Shown here piece after piece: positions 1-10,309 of a DNA stretch of 64,000 nt (position 1 is the stretch's first letter; each line of letters begins with the position of its first letter). Source of the DNA: Branchiostoma belcheri (Eukaryota; Chordata; Leptocardii; Amphioxiformes; Branchiostomatidae); NCBI RefSeq assembly GCF_001625305.1, contig NW_017804020.1:7590855-7654854 (forward strand), read 5' to 3'. The notes beneath the pieces are model-generated. The model saw nothing but the letters and a program-made list of their open reading frames with translations. It made no database searches and was not told the DNA's origin. The position numbers and the translations under genes are program-made.

Positions 1-174
1 CATTGCATTGAAAGATGGAATAACTGTAACAACTAGGATGAAAAGGACTGTTTTCAACTGTTCAGGGCACAATATGAGCATTTTGCAGTTGATTCTGGAT
101 TTTTATTTTTATTTGCAAATCAGAAAAAAATGAAGCGGTGAATCCGTTAACCAAGAAATTAAATTGGTGTGGCC
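1..174 (-). mobile_element. Harb-A fragment cut by the window edge
   Basis: It ends with the Harb-A terminus (AATTGGTGTGGCC) followed by TTA at 175-177. Internal text matches complete copies such as 26257-26624. Confidence 0.8.
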
Positions 175-280
175 TTACTTAAAGTTGCATTGGAAAAGTG
201 GCACACTTCTGTACATTTCTCCCATGGTCTAAGATATGACATTTGGAGGTTCTCATGACTGAGTGTACATGTTGTACATG

Positions 281-769
281 AGGGTCTGCATGAGGGGTCC
301 TGGCAACAGTTAACGGTAAATTCAGCAGGGCCGATAACGCTTAATGACAAATTCAGGACGGTCGGCAATGCTTAACGGTAAATTGACAGGCATTTTTATT
401 CGAGCTGCACTAGATTTGGTATGTGAATTTGTGAGAAAAAGTGATCACTGACAAAATTAAGTATAACATGTAGGGGGGTCCGGGGGTATTCTACCCCGGG
501 AAGTTTTGTATTTTTAAAACTTCAATGACGCATTTTCCTGAATTTTGAGAGGCATTTTGAAGTTTAGGCGTAAGTAAGAATTATTCAGTAACGCTTAACG
601 CTGAATTTAGGATGACAAATAACGCGCTACGTAGAATTAGAACCACGAATAACGCTTCACGATGAATTTGCCGATAACGCTTAACGTTGAACTAGAGCGG
701 GCTGGCAACAATTAATGGTGAATTAAAATAGCCCATAACGGTTAACGGAAAAGGGCATGCAGGCCCTCG
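281..769. mobile_element. Old G6 element
   Basis: It starts GAGGGTCTGCATGAGGGGTC and ends AAAAGGGCATGCAGGCCCTC, diverged forms of the G6 inverted ends. The interior has repeats of the ACGCTTAACG / GTAGAATTA type. It looks older than the G6 copies at 28-59 kb. Confidence 0.6.
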
Positions 770-1070
770 TACATGGCTCTCAGACAACCCAGGCGCCACC
801 CTCCCTGTACCGAGTACATACCCGTCAGTGGGAAAAACAAACTGTACCTGTACATGTGCCAACACGTCAGCCACAACTGGTCTGAAGGAGCCACTATGTG
901 TGAGTGTCTCCTCCGTAACAATATTGTCTGTGTTTGTTAGTGTAAAGAGATAACCTCTGGACCACAATCACATAGTGCTTATTGTAAGGGTCGACCGCAC
1001 TAACCTATGTACGCATTTACATTGCACCAAAAGGTACATATAGCTTAGGTACAGTTGTATGGAGCAGTAT
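770..1070. other. Unassigned stretch
   Basis: Single-copy within the window. Both strands have open frames, but no family is recognisable. One minus-strand piece has plausible splice sites without a protein match. Confidence 0.3.
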
Positions 1071-1485
1071 GGCCACACCAAGTAAATCTTATGGATGACG
1101 TCCGCGCGCGCATTGATTTTGGCCTGTTCCTATAAAAAAAAAAAAGAAATTCCGCTTCCTGTAACCATGCTGTAACTATGACCAAAGAGTCACGACAGTG
1201 CCGCAAATCATCCGATTGATGTGAAACCCGTAACGCGAAAACAGGACAGGACGACAACAACTGCTGTTCCACCTGATTTATTACTGTGTTGATGATGAAT
1301 AAAAGACTTCTTGCTTGTTACACTGTGTCACCTCATTCAATTTGTGTCCTAACATTTGTCGTCTCTTAGTATATTTCTAACCTAGGCATCTTGTTTTTAG
1401 GGCCCTTCTTGTTTTTTTTTTGCCCTCTTGCATTAGATTTAGGGTCTCCAAAGGACGTCATCCATAAAATTTACTTGGTGTGGCC
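1071..1485 (-). mobile_element. Harb-D element
   Basis: Inverted ends GGCCACACCAAGTAAAT and the reverse complement of ATTTACTTGGTGTGGCC enclose 415 bp. It is the inverted relative of 40281-40737, sharing internal text such as the TAGATTTAGGGTCTCC region. The inner end motif TGGATGACGTCC links it to Harb-B and Harb-C. Confidence 0.85.
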
Positions 1486-1970
1486 TAATAATGGAAGTAC
1501 AAAGGTGAGGGAATGAAAACATCTGGACTTCTGCTCAACAGAAACTTAAAATAAGAGCTCTTACTGCTTGCTTCTTATTTTTAATATTTTATTGACATTA
1601 CGTTACAAAGCAATGCTTGCTTCTTCAGAAAAGGGAAATAAATTTTTCAATCAAGTGTTTCTCTTCAGACATTTTTGGTTGCATCTCATGCAACGTTATT
1701 TTGTGGGGCTAATGCCTTGAGCAGAAAAAAAAAGTTTGTCCAGCAAACACATTTGTAACAAAAAAAGTTGGACAGCTGACCACTAAAAGCTTATCACAAC
1801 CTCAGAGTAAATTTTACAAATTAGGACTTTTTTCGCTGAATTAAAACACAAATTGCACTCACACACATCTTTTCTTAGTAATACCCATTTTCCTCCTTTC
1901 TTCTTCACTTACCATTTGACTGGCACTACTCCATACCTACTACCGCATAGTACTAAGTACTCCTTTGTTA
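1486..1970. other. A/T-rich stretch, nothing assigned
   Basis: No exon, repeat family or terminal motif recognised. Confidence 0.3.
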
Positions 1971-1973
1971 CCA

Positions 1974-2390
1974 TGAAAAATGGAGGTATTGTTTTGCGTG
2001 TGTCTGTCTGTATGTATGTATGTCTGTGTGTGTGTGTGTCTGTCTGTCTGTGTGTGTTTCCGCAACTTTGTGGTCAGCATAACTTCAGAACGCCTTTATG
2101 GATTAGGATGATATTTGGTATGTTGGTAAGTCTTAGGAACACAAACGTCAAGGTCAAATATGGGCCTCCTGGTGGATGACCTTGGTACTGCAGCAGAACT
2201 TCCGGTTTTTGTATCTTTTGTCCTGAACATGCTATGGTCTTGATGTTTTGGTGACAGTTTGCTTTTCCTGTCAGGAATAAGTGGTGTGAGTTTGGTCCCC
2301 CTAGCAGCTTCATCTGGAACTGCAGGGCACTTTCTGGCGAAATGTTTAAAAGCCAATAAGTCCAGATAGGAACAACATATTTTCATAATT
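1974..2390 (-). repeat. Dispersed repeat with microsatellite end (GGAGGTA family)
   Basis: It begins with a small palindrome around CCATGAAAAATGGAGGTA, runs through TG/TGTC microsatellite, then GTGGTCAGCATAACTTCAG. The inverted relative at 58070-58310 shares most of this text, and 22000-22375 is a more distant relative. The remainder (2395-2476) is a decayed Harb-A end. Confidence 0.6.
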
Positions 2391-2476
2391 TTTCATATTT
2401 TTTCTTGCAAATCAGCAGAAAAAAATGAGGCTGACAAATCAAAGAACCAATTGATTAAATTGTTGTTGCCTTATTG

Positions 2477-2790
2477 TAGTTGGCAAAGGTGAAACTAAAG
2501 ACGTCCACAATGGTCCCTGGATGGATTGCAAACAAATTACACACAAGTACACAATCATTAAGTCCCTCCATCTCTGAGGGGATCATAAAGGAGGCAACAG
2601 GTGCTGCGTAGATGACATGTGCGGCTCACCGGAGAACAACTCGTAAACGCCGCAATTATGAGTTCCATTGACCCTCGCAACAGCTTGTCACTTCATTCAA
2701 TCACCACCTGCTATTGGCCGAGTCTATAGGGGATTCTTCTCTCTACCCAGAACACTCATCCACGGGCACATCTGCCAGAACAGTGGATAC
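2477..2790. other. Unassigned stretch
   Basis: No exon or repeat recognised. Confidence 0.3.
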
Positions 2791-2793
2791 TTA

Positions 2794-3504
2794 GGCCACA
2801 CCAATTTAATTTGTTGGTTAACGGATTTTTCTAGAAAAATAATGAAGCGGGCGGGCGAAAAAAGTAAAAAATAAAAACAGGCCTAGGCATCCTATTATGG
2901 CCCAAAATGGTATGATAGGAGCCATGAAGTCAACACACCAGGCTGGTTGAAAATTTAAACAATGAATTTTGAACTTTTAATGATACCACTGCATTGAAAG
3001 ATAACTGTAACAACTAGGAAGAAAAGGACTGTTTTCAACTGTTCAGGGCAAAATATGAGCAGGGCAAAATATGAGCATTTTGCAGTTGATTCTGAATTTT
3101 TATTTTATTTGCAAATCAGAAAAAAATGAAGCGGGCGAATCCATTAACCAAGAAATTGCTTCTCGGATTTGCCTCTTCATTCTTTTCTGATTTGCAAAAA
3201 AAAAAAAAAAAGATTCTGGTTCTGAATCAACTCAAAAATGCTCATATTTTGCCCCCAACAGTTTAGGAAAGTCCTTTTCTTCCTAATTGTTACAGTTTTT
3301 CCATCAATCAATGTAGTGGTTTGATTAAAAGTTCAAAATTTATCTTTTAAATAATAACCGACCCTTTTGTGTTGATTTCATGGCTTCTTTTGTAGCGTTT
3401 GGGGCTATAATAGGACACCTAGACCTGTTTTTATTTTTTCGCCCTGTCGCTTCATATTTTTTCTGAAAAAAATCCGCAAACCAACAAATGAAATTGGTGT
3501 GGCC
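2794..3504. mobile_element. Two fused Harb-A halves with one pair of TTA flanks
   Basis: Bases 2794 to ~3168 are a Harb-A in minus orientation and ~3169-3504 are a Harb-A of a different subtype in plus orientation. Both inner terminal repeats are missing at the junction. The outer ends are intact and flanked by TTA at 2791-2793 and 3505-3507. Confidence 0.75.
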
Positions 3505-3589
3505 TTACCTCCCACTGCAATCATCATTTTCACTATCTCCTAATCAAGAAGATTACAAAAATTCTAATTTATGCTAATGCGATACGTTG

Positions 3590-4096
3590 TTAGCCTTCAT
3601 CAGCTTGTTTGTAGGAAAAGCCAGGGGAGTTAGAATAATGACGGCAGCGATTTGATCTGTCAGTTAAAATCCTTTTGTCATGTCTACAAATGTCACCAGT
3701 TTACCAAAGAGGGCCACTCTTCTTTGAATATCATTTAATATCATTCAAGAGAGACTACAGACAAAAGTTGATGCAATCCATAGCTTCCAAAACTAATGTT
3801 ACACTACCTCACTCAAAATCAGATATCTTTAATATGCTCCTTTCATGTCCTACTCAGTTATCAGTGTACGTTGGAAAATTCATATTTGAATCACTACAAA
3901 AGCAACACCATATTGTAAATAGTTGATATATCCCCTGAACCCTGAATTACAAAATGTTATTCCTAAGAAAACACAATAGATTAGCTCGTAAGAATCATAT
4001 TTTAGTATTAGTTTGTGTATGTACCATTGTTGTTTCTTTGCCATACATTGTACCAGCTACAGTTGTTGAGCAATAAAGTTGATTGTATAGTAAAAC
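3590..4096 (+). mobile_element. LINE 3' fragment (L family) with ORF end
   Basis: The open frame at ~3675-3926 ends with DYRQKLMQSI...LLSCPTQLSVYVGKFIFESL, which resembles the C-terminus of the ORF2 proteins of CR1/jockey-type LINEs. The 3' region ends GAGCAATAAAGTTGATTGTA. The tail matches 5240-5575 in part (GCCATACA-TGTACC and GCAATAAAGTT). Confidence 0.65.
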
Positions 4097-4336
4097 GGAT
4101 GCAGTGGAAAACGAGTTGATCTGTAAATGCTGTCATTATGAAGCTGCAAGAAACAGACTTCTTGAACTGTGACAGTTAACCAGTTATCTTCCAGAGATTT
4201 TATTATCTAGAAGACCACCAAAAAAACAACTAAGATCACAAAACCCACTTACAGTTAAAACGTGGGACTATTCATAAACTACTGTCTCCAAAGAAGAAGT
4301 CAAATCCCACTGTGGACAGTACATAGAAACATCATA

Positions 4337-5013
4337 CAGGGCCCGAAATTCATTTTTGAGAATAGGTGAAAAATTGGGTGCGCAAAAAACTTTTTGGGTG
4401 CACCATATAAGATAAGATAAGAATGTCAGCAAAAACTAATTATGTTTTATTTCTTAAGAAAGTGTTATAACAATGATTTCATTATTTTTCTAAAACTCAG
4501 ATGTTAAGTATATGCTGTATACTACAATACATTTAACATCATACGTAAGGCCACACCAATTTAATTTCTTGGTTAACGGATTCGCCAGCTTCGTTTTTTT
4601 CTGATTTGAAAATAAAAATAAAAATTCAGAATCAACTGCAAAATGGTCATATTTTGCCCTGAACAGTTGAAAACAGTCCTTTTCTTCCTAGTCGTTACAG
4701 TTATTCCATCTTTCAATACAGTGGTATCATTAAAAGTTCAAAATTCATTGTTTAAATTTTGAACCAGTCTGGTGTGTTGACTTCATGGATCCTGTCGTAC
4801 CATTTTGGGCAATAATAGGATCCCGAGGCCTGTTTTTTTTATTTTTTTTTTGCCCGCTCGCTCCATTATTATTCTAGAAAAATCCATTAACCAAGAAATT
4901 AAATTGGTGTGGCCTAAACCTACAAAAATATTTGGGTGCAGTGATGCACCCACATAAAAAGATTGGGTGCACAGCACCAAATTTGGGTGCACTAAGGTGT
5001 ATTTCGAGCCCTG
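4337..5013 (+). mobile_element. hAT-like element hosting a Harb-A copy
   Basis: The ends are CAGGGCCCGAAAT and ATTTCGAGCCCTG, typical hAT-style termini, flanked by TCATA on both sides. The interior repeats the motif TTGGGTGCAC. A Harb-A copy (4549-4914) sits inside it. Confidence 0.65.
4549..4914 (+). mobile_element. Harb-A element nested in hAT-like
   Basis: GGCCACACCAATTTAATT and its inverted copy enclose 366 bp, with exact TAA flanks at 4546-4548 and 4915-4917. Confidence 0.9.
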
Positions 5014-5079
5014 TCATACATGGCAAAAATAGGCAGGTCATTTTTCACATAAAATTTACCATTTTTTAACGTTAATGTC

Positions 5080-5135
5080 TATGCTTCCTTTGCAATTAGC
5101 CTTCGGGCATGAATTTGCAAATAAAGATTGATTAA
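5080..5135 (+). repeat. LINE-type 3' tail remnant
   Basis: The text GCCTTCGGGCATGAATTTGC then AAATAAAGATTG resembles the 3' end of a CR1-like LINE. Too short to assign further. Confidence 0.35.
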
Positions 5136-5239
5136 GAGAAAAAATGTTTATATTTGATGAGTGGCATTTGTATTATGACTGCAATCAATAATAAATGGGT
5201 CCGTGGCATCAACTATTTCAGTAATCATGTTAATAAGAC

Positions 5240-5575
5240 AAGATTTATGTTCCTGTCAAACAAAAGCCTGACACTAAATTGTAATTGCGTTATGCAGATC
5301 TGGAACTGGCCCTGTTATTTCTAAAGAAATACATCATGAATATACAGACACATGGGCCTTGTTATATGAATACTGATTTGCTTTCACATGTACCCATAGA
5401 TAACTCCGCCTGATTGTAAAGCCTAAGCTAACTTTTGATTATTTCTTTTCTATATATAAGTTGTTAAGTTTTATTCTATACCTATCTATTTTACTATGCT
5501 ACTTATTGTTACCTACTAGTATTTGCCATACAATGTACCCTGTACAATTGTCGTGCAATAAAGTTCTTCTATGTT
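5240..5575 (+). mobile_element. LINE 3' end (L family)
   Basis: It ends GTCGTGCAATAAAGTTCTTC and shares the tail text GCCATACA-TGTACC with 3590-4096. No reverse transcriptase domain remains. Confidence 0.5.
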
Positions 5576-5593
5576 AAAGCCAGAGAAAATACA

Positions 5594-5756
5594 TTACAGG
5601 GCTTGAAAATTCATTTTTGGGAATAGGTGCACTGGTGCACGCAACCTGAAAAATTGGGTGCACAAAATTTTCTTAAGAAAAGTACAGTAACTATAACAAT
5701 GATTCTATTATTTTTCTGACACGTGGATGTTATTAATTAACAATATGCTGTATACA
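5594..5756 (+). mobile_element. Truncated hAT-like copy
   Basis: It starts CAGGGCTTGAAAATTC and follows 4337-4535 (AATTGGGTGCACAAAA, AACAATGATT, TATGCTGTATAC). The right end is missing. Confidence 0.55.
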
Positions 5757-6200
5757 GTCAAACCTGCCAAGGAGACCACCTCTTCAAGCAGGCCACCTGT
5801 CCATGGTGACCGCTTTTTCTTGGTCCCAAAAATTTTCCCCATTGACACAAGCATTAACCCTTGTCCTGCTGGCAATTTTTACACAATATTTTCAAATAAT
5901 TTCATGTCTTAATCAGGTTACAGACCCTTGACTTTTTTGCCCTGCGGTGGCGCAGTTACTTTCGCATTCGTTGCGTTTCGCTGCGGTGTGATGCGTTGCA
6001 CGAGAAACACCCCCAAATCGCACATATACAGGGCACTATATAGATGGTACTGTATGTGCAACCCATATATATATGGGCCCCGCAGGACAAGGGTTAAGCA
6101 ACCTGTCCAAGGTGACCACCTGGCCAACGCAAACACGACTGCCCTAAGTTGGGTCCGCTCAAGGCCTGATACCTGCCCATGGTGACCACATCATTTTCGG
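5748..6200 (+). mobile_element. T-family repeat hosting a TTAA element
   Basis: It starts ACAGTCAAACCTGCCAAG and repeats the motif AAGGTGACCACCT. Related text is at 45309-45762. TIR of the CAGTCAAACCT type next to TA suggests a Tc1/mariner-like origin, but no transposase is visible. Confidence 0.45.
5858..6093. mobile_element. TTAA-flanked piggyBac-like MITE
   Basis: Inverted ends CCCTTGTCCTGC and GCAGGACAAGGG lie between exact TTAA at 5854-5857 and 6094-6097. The CCC start plus TTAA duplication is the piggyBac pattern. It interrupts the T-family repeat. Confidence 0.7.
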
Positions 6201-6927
6201 CCATGTTGATTATTAATAATAACTAATGAGAAATCATGGAGAAACCAGCCAGTTTGCCTCGACTGCTGGACAATGTTTTTTTGTTTGACATAAATTGTTC
6301 CATGTGCCCCCCTCCCCACATGCATTCACCACAGAACTGAAGATGCTTACAGCATTTGACATTAAAACATCTTGACTTGGAAACCATTTATTTCTCAGTC
6401 ATGTCAGAAAGGGTCTGCATGGGGGGATCCTTGTACGTAGAATCAGCAATGTTCAATGGTGTATTAGCAAGTTTAAGTCATCCAATGTAATTTCAGGAAG
6501 GCAAAATTAGAAATATTCTAGATGAGTAAATATGATTATTGGCATTTACTGACATTTCTCTGTACATTTTCATCTGATTTCATACATGAAGTGTTTTAAA
6601 TAGCCTCCAAAACTCCCCGAGACATCTTTTTTGGGTTAATGCCCATACATGTAAATACATGTAGAACCATCCTAATGAAACAAGTGTTTTCCATCAGTGA
6701 CATTTTTACCTCACATATCAGGTGTGTGTGCAGTTTTTTTACCACCACGTTTTTGTCCGCGTATAAATCGAGTCATAATCATATCATTTACACAGTTACA
6801 ATGTACCGACATGTTCCGACAGCAGAAGGCGTTGGAAGATTCCATTGCTGCATGGGGGTATAGACTATTGGAACACTTTACAAGTTGGACAGGGTTGATT
6901 TAGGAACAGTCCATTTGTGCGTGAGCA
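6201..6927. other. Mostly unassigned; old repeat fragments
   Basis: A decayed G6 end (AAAGGGTCTGCATGGGGGGA) lies near 6414, and W-family text (ATTTCAGGAAGGCAAAA; CATCAGTGACAT) lies near 6490-6720. Nothing else recognised. Confidence 0.35.
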
Positions 6928-7147
6928 GTATAACATCCGTGTCCATAACATCACCAGGGTCCATATCGCCACCTTGAGAAATAGTGTGCTTTAAGATATT
7001 TTTACTGCAACATACTTTTGGTATGCACTCCTTCACATCTCAAATGTACATATGTTGTATGTTGTAGTAAAAATATCTTTAAGCACACTTTTTCTCAAGG
7101 TGGCGATATTATGGACCCTGGTGATATCATGGACACGGATGTTATAT
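6928..7147. repeat. Foldback with ~85-bp arms
   Basis: Left arm from TATAACATCCGTGTCC through AAGATATTTTTACT is inverted at ~7060-7146 (AGTAAAAATATCTT to GGACACGGATGTTATA), with a ~45-bp loop. A few mismatches and small indels are visible. No target duplication is obvious. Confidence 0.8.
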
Positions 7148-7676
7148 ATCCATTTTTGTTATGGGGGATGTGGTGAAGCCATGTGCTGCATTTGCTCCCG
7201 AGCAAATGTCGGCCTTTCTACTAATTCTAGTTTATTTTACACATGTCTAAAAACAAAATATGCTGCTACCAAGCCACTTTGTAGATTCGGTCCCTTATCA
7301 TATTGGAATGTGGCAACAATAGCACTTCAGAAGAGTTATCAGTCTCAGCTTAATCAGCCAGATAACGGCACTTTAAACGCCTTGCTACACAATGTCGACT
7401 CCCGATAAGTGCCGGGTAACAATGATGCCAGCTGACAGCTTTCGCAGGAGTGGCTGTTGTAAAAGGTAAGGTACAACGTGATAACGCAATCTCATGGCCT
7501 AAGTCAATGCCAGCATCAGCAGATATCTAAAGCCTTTAAAGCTGTACGTGAAAGACGTCAAGCCTGACAGCTTGTCACTGATTATCAGTTTCCTCACAAT
7601 GCATCACACTTGTTTACCCACAGTAGCATGCATGAACTGTGGTGAACTAAATCAAGGGCATGCTGAGGCGAGATAA
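7148..7676. other. Unassigned stretch
   Basis: No exon or repeat recognised. Confidence 0.3.
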
Positions 7677-7824
7677 GGCCACAGCAAGTAAATTTTATGA
7701 ATGACATCCTCCACAGACTCCAAATGTAATGCAAGTGGGCGAAAAAAAACAAGGCGAGCTGAAAAACAAGGTTCATACATTCTCAAATGCTGACTCAATA
7801 ATTGTACAAATGGCTTTGATTCAA
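7677..7824 (+). mobile_element. Harb-B left part, truncated
   Basis: It starts GGCCACAGCAAGTAAAT after TAA and follows 51964-52378 to TGGCTTTGATT, then stops at K-family text. Confidence 0.7.
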
Positions 7825-8530
7825 GATCGCCCGACGGCCGAAGGGACCAAGGGTGATGCGGAATACACCGTGTTGTATTTTATTTATGTCATACTCACCC
7901 AAAAACACACGCCTTTCGATGCAAAATGAGCAAAAATATGTTGTCACTAAGGCCACACCAATTTAATTTCTTGGTTAAGGATTCGCCGCTTCATTTTTTT
8001 CTGATTTGCAAATAAAAATAAAAATCCTTTAATCAACTGCAAAATGCTCATATTTTGCCCTGAACAGTAGAAAACAGACCTTTTCATCCTAGTTGTTACA
8101 GTTATTCCATCTTTCAATGCAATAGTATCATTAAAAGTTCAAAATTCATTGTTAAAATTTTGAACTTGCCTGGTGTGTTGACTTCATGGTTCCTATCGTA
8201 CCATTTTGGGCCATAATACGATGCCTAGGCCTGTTTTTATTTTTATTTTTTTTCGCCCGCCCGCTCCATTATTTTTCTAGAAAAATCCGTTAACCAAGAA
8301 ATTAAATTGGTGTGGCCTAAACCCCAAAAATGCAACAACATCAATTCCAACGTTCGAATTTTGTGTTCGAATTTTCGAAAGCAGTTAGGGCGAAACGCGT
8401 TCGAATCGTTCTATGGAACATTAGAAAGCCCGGGCCGTACGCGTCAAGAACCCCCGGGCCGTACCGCTACTTATCACACGGGCCGGAACACCCGTATCAA
8501 ACGTAATCGCAGCCCAGGTATGACATAAAG
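7825..8530 (+). mobile_element. K-family element interrupted by Harb-A
   Basis: Bases 7825-7947 and 8321-8530 together follow the copy at 13091-13490: GATCGCCCGACGGCCGAAG, GTGTTGTATTTTATTTATG, then CCCCCGGGCCGTACCGCTA. A Harb-A copy (7951-8317) sits in the middle. Confidence 0.6.
7951..8317 (+). mobile_element. Harb-A element
   Basis: A complete pair of GGCCACACCAATTTAATT ends with TAA on both sides (7948-7950, 8318-8320). Confidence 0.9.
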
Positions 8531-8710
8531 GGTCTTACATTGTAGGTGTATAAGGGGAGACAATCAGAGACTGTTCACAAGTGATCAAACCTGAACCTTT
8601 ACTTTCTCACGACCTGCCTGCACGGCGCCCATTCTTTTGCTCAGCAGGTGGCCACTAACACTAGTAACAGGTGTTCTACATGTACTTATGCTTTAAGTAC
8701 ATTGGATGAT

Positions 8711-9050
8711 CCGTAAATAATTTCATCAGGTTGGTAAACGACTGAATAGCAAAGTTCTTTTTATCACAACCATTTATTTTTCAAGCCGACGTTTCTATGA
8801 CCTTCTGTCATCTCCATCAGGGCAATTCTGACTGGTTTACTGTGCACTGACACTAGATGTTACTTGGTGCATAGTGCAGAGGTGTAAAAGGTGCAAAGGT
8901 GTAACACCTTTAGTGCACTATGCACCAAGTAACATCTAGTGTCAGTGCACAGTAAACCAGTCAGAATTACCCTGATGAAGATGACAGAAGGTCATAGAAA
9001 CGTTGGCTCGAAAAATAAATGGTTGTGATAAAAAGAACTTTGCTATTCAG
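8711..9050. repeat. F-family foldback with 13-bp flanking direct repeats
   Basis: Arms of about 150 bp run from CTGAATAGCAAAGTTC inward and are inverted to GAACTTTGCTATTCAG at 9050. The flanks repeat TACATTGGATGAT (8698-8710 and 9051-9063). The arms hold the motif GAAACGT(T/C)GGC also seen in related form at 17209-17330. Confidence 0.8.
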
Positions 9051-9063
9051 TACATTGGATGAT

Positions 9064-9668
9064 TCAAGAACATCTGAATACCACCTGCATAATATGCAGG
9101 TTGGTGCAGGTAAAATTGGAGATGTGCAGGTATTTGGGTGTACATGCATATATAAGCTTTAAAGTGGATTTTTATTTGCTGCATTGACTGTTACCACCTA
9201 CATCTATGAAGTACAAAGTCATTGTATAAAGGAATAACAAAAATAATTTCTGAGCAGTTTTTTTAGTATGATCTGTAATTTCTAAGTTCTGAGGGGTGCA
9301 GGTACAATTAATGTACAATTTGTTTGTTGCAAGACTTGAGAGCAAATTCCCTTTGAATCCGTTTTGATAAACACAATATCAAATTTTACATGACAACGAA
9401 AAAACAACAAAAAAACACAGGTATCAAAGGAGTCTAGAACTGTGAAATCAGACACAATAGGGGACACCTGTACATCATCTATCACCTGTCACACACACCC
9501 AAACACCTGGTCTTTATCCACTGCTGTCTCTCTGCATGGAAATGTCCAAGACAGTAGTTTTGTCCTTCAATAAGCAAGAAATACTAGTGTCTCAAAATTA
9601 AAGTTGCCCTTCTGTACCTGACCCCTATGCTGTGAAAAAATCCTGGTGAGAACCCTCTCTAATTATAA
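9064..9668. other. Unassigned stretch
   Basis: It contains several TGCAGGT(A/T)-rich pieces but no recognisable gene or complete element. Confidence 0.3.
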
Positions 9669-10038
9669 GGCCACACCAATTTAATTTCTTGGTTAACGGA
9701 TTCACCCGCTTCATTTTTTTCTGATTTGCAAATAAAAATAAAAATTCAGAATCAACTGCAAAATGCTCATATTTTGCCCTGAACAGTTGAAGACAGTCCT
9801 TTTCATCCTATTTGTTACAGTTGTTCCATCTTTCAATGCAATGGTATCATTAAAAGTTCAAAATTCATTGTTTAAATTTTGAACCAGCCTGGTGTGTTGA
9901 CTTCATGGCTCCTATTGTACCATTTTGGGCCATAATAGGATGCCTAGGCCTGTTTTTATTTTTATTTTATTTTTCGCCCGCCCGCTCCATTGTTTTTCTT
10001 CAAAAATCCGTTAACCAAGAAATTAAATTGGTGTGGCC
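9669..10038 (+). mobile_element. Harb-A element 56 bp from NUDT14 exon 4
   Basis: A complete 370-bp copy with exact TAA flanks (9666-9668, 10039-10041), lying in intron 4 just past the donor. Confidence 0.9.
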
Positions 10039-10094
10039 TAAGAGAGAAGGCTATGAAAGAAACCTTATAGACGTCCCAAACTGATTTTGCTTAC

Positions 10095-10308
10095 CTGTAC
10101 GAGGTAACTTCTTCTATCTTCTCCAGGGGTACTTGAAAGCCAACTTCTTCCAGGATTTCTGACTGGGCGATCTCCTTCAGACTGACGTCTTTATCCACAA
10201 TCCCTGCACACAGCTCGTAGGTGACACCCTGGGACCCTGGCAGGGTCTGAACACCAGACTTCTCTTCTGGGCTGCCATAAAGTCTATGGTAGGTATTCAT
10301 GTAGATAG
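10095..10308 (-). CDS. NUDT14: NUDT14-like, exon 4 (Nudix box)
   Basis: This 214-bp exon starts in phase 1 and encodes IYMNTYHRLYG, then GVTYELCAGIVDKD, then LKEIAQSEILEEVGF, ending at EEVTSY plus two bases. It holds the Nudix box; the metal-binding core EILEEVG is intact. As in human NUDT14, the usual Arg of the R-E-x-x-E-E core is replaced (Ser here, Lys in human), and the spacing after the first Gly is longer than the general consensus. The acceptor is ccctacag|CT and the donor is TACAG|GTAAGC. The four exons give about 134 residues of an expected ~220. The C-terminal exons were not found in 1-10094, so they lie off the left edge or are too diverged to see. A Harb-A element lies 56 bp beyond the donor. 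Confidence 0.88.
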
Positions 10309-10309
10309 C

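Noticed and set aside
692-967. Minus-strand frame of 91 codons
   Set aside because: Part lies in an old G6 element. The remaining peptide matches no NUDT14 exon or other family I know.
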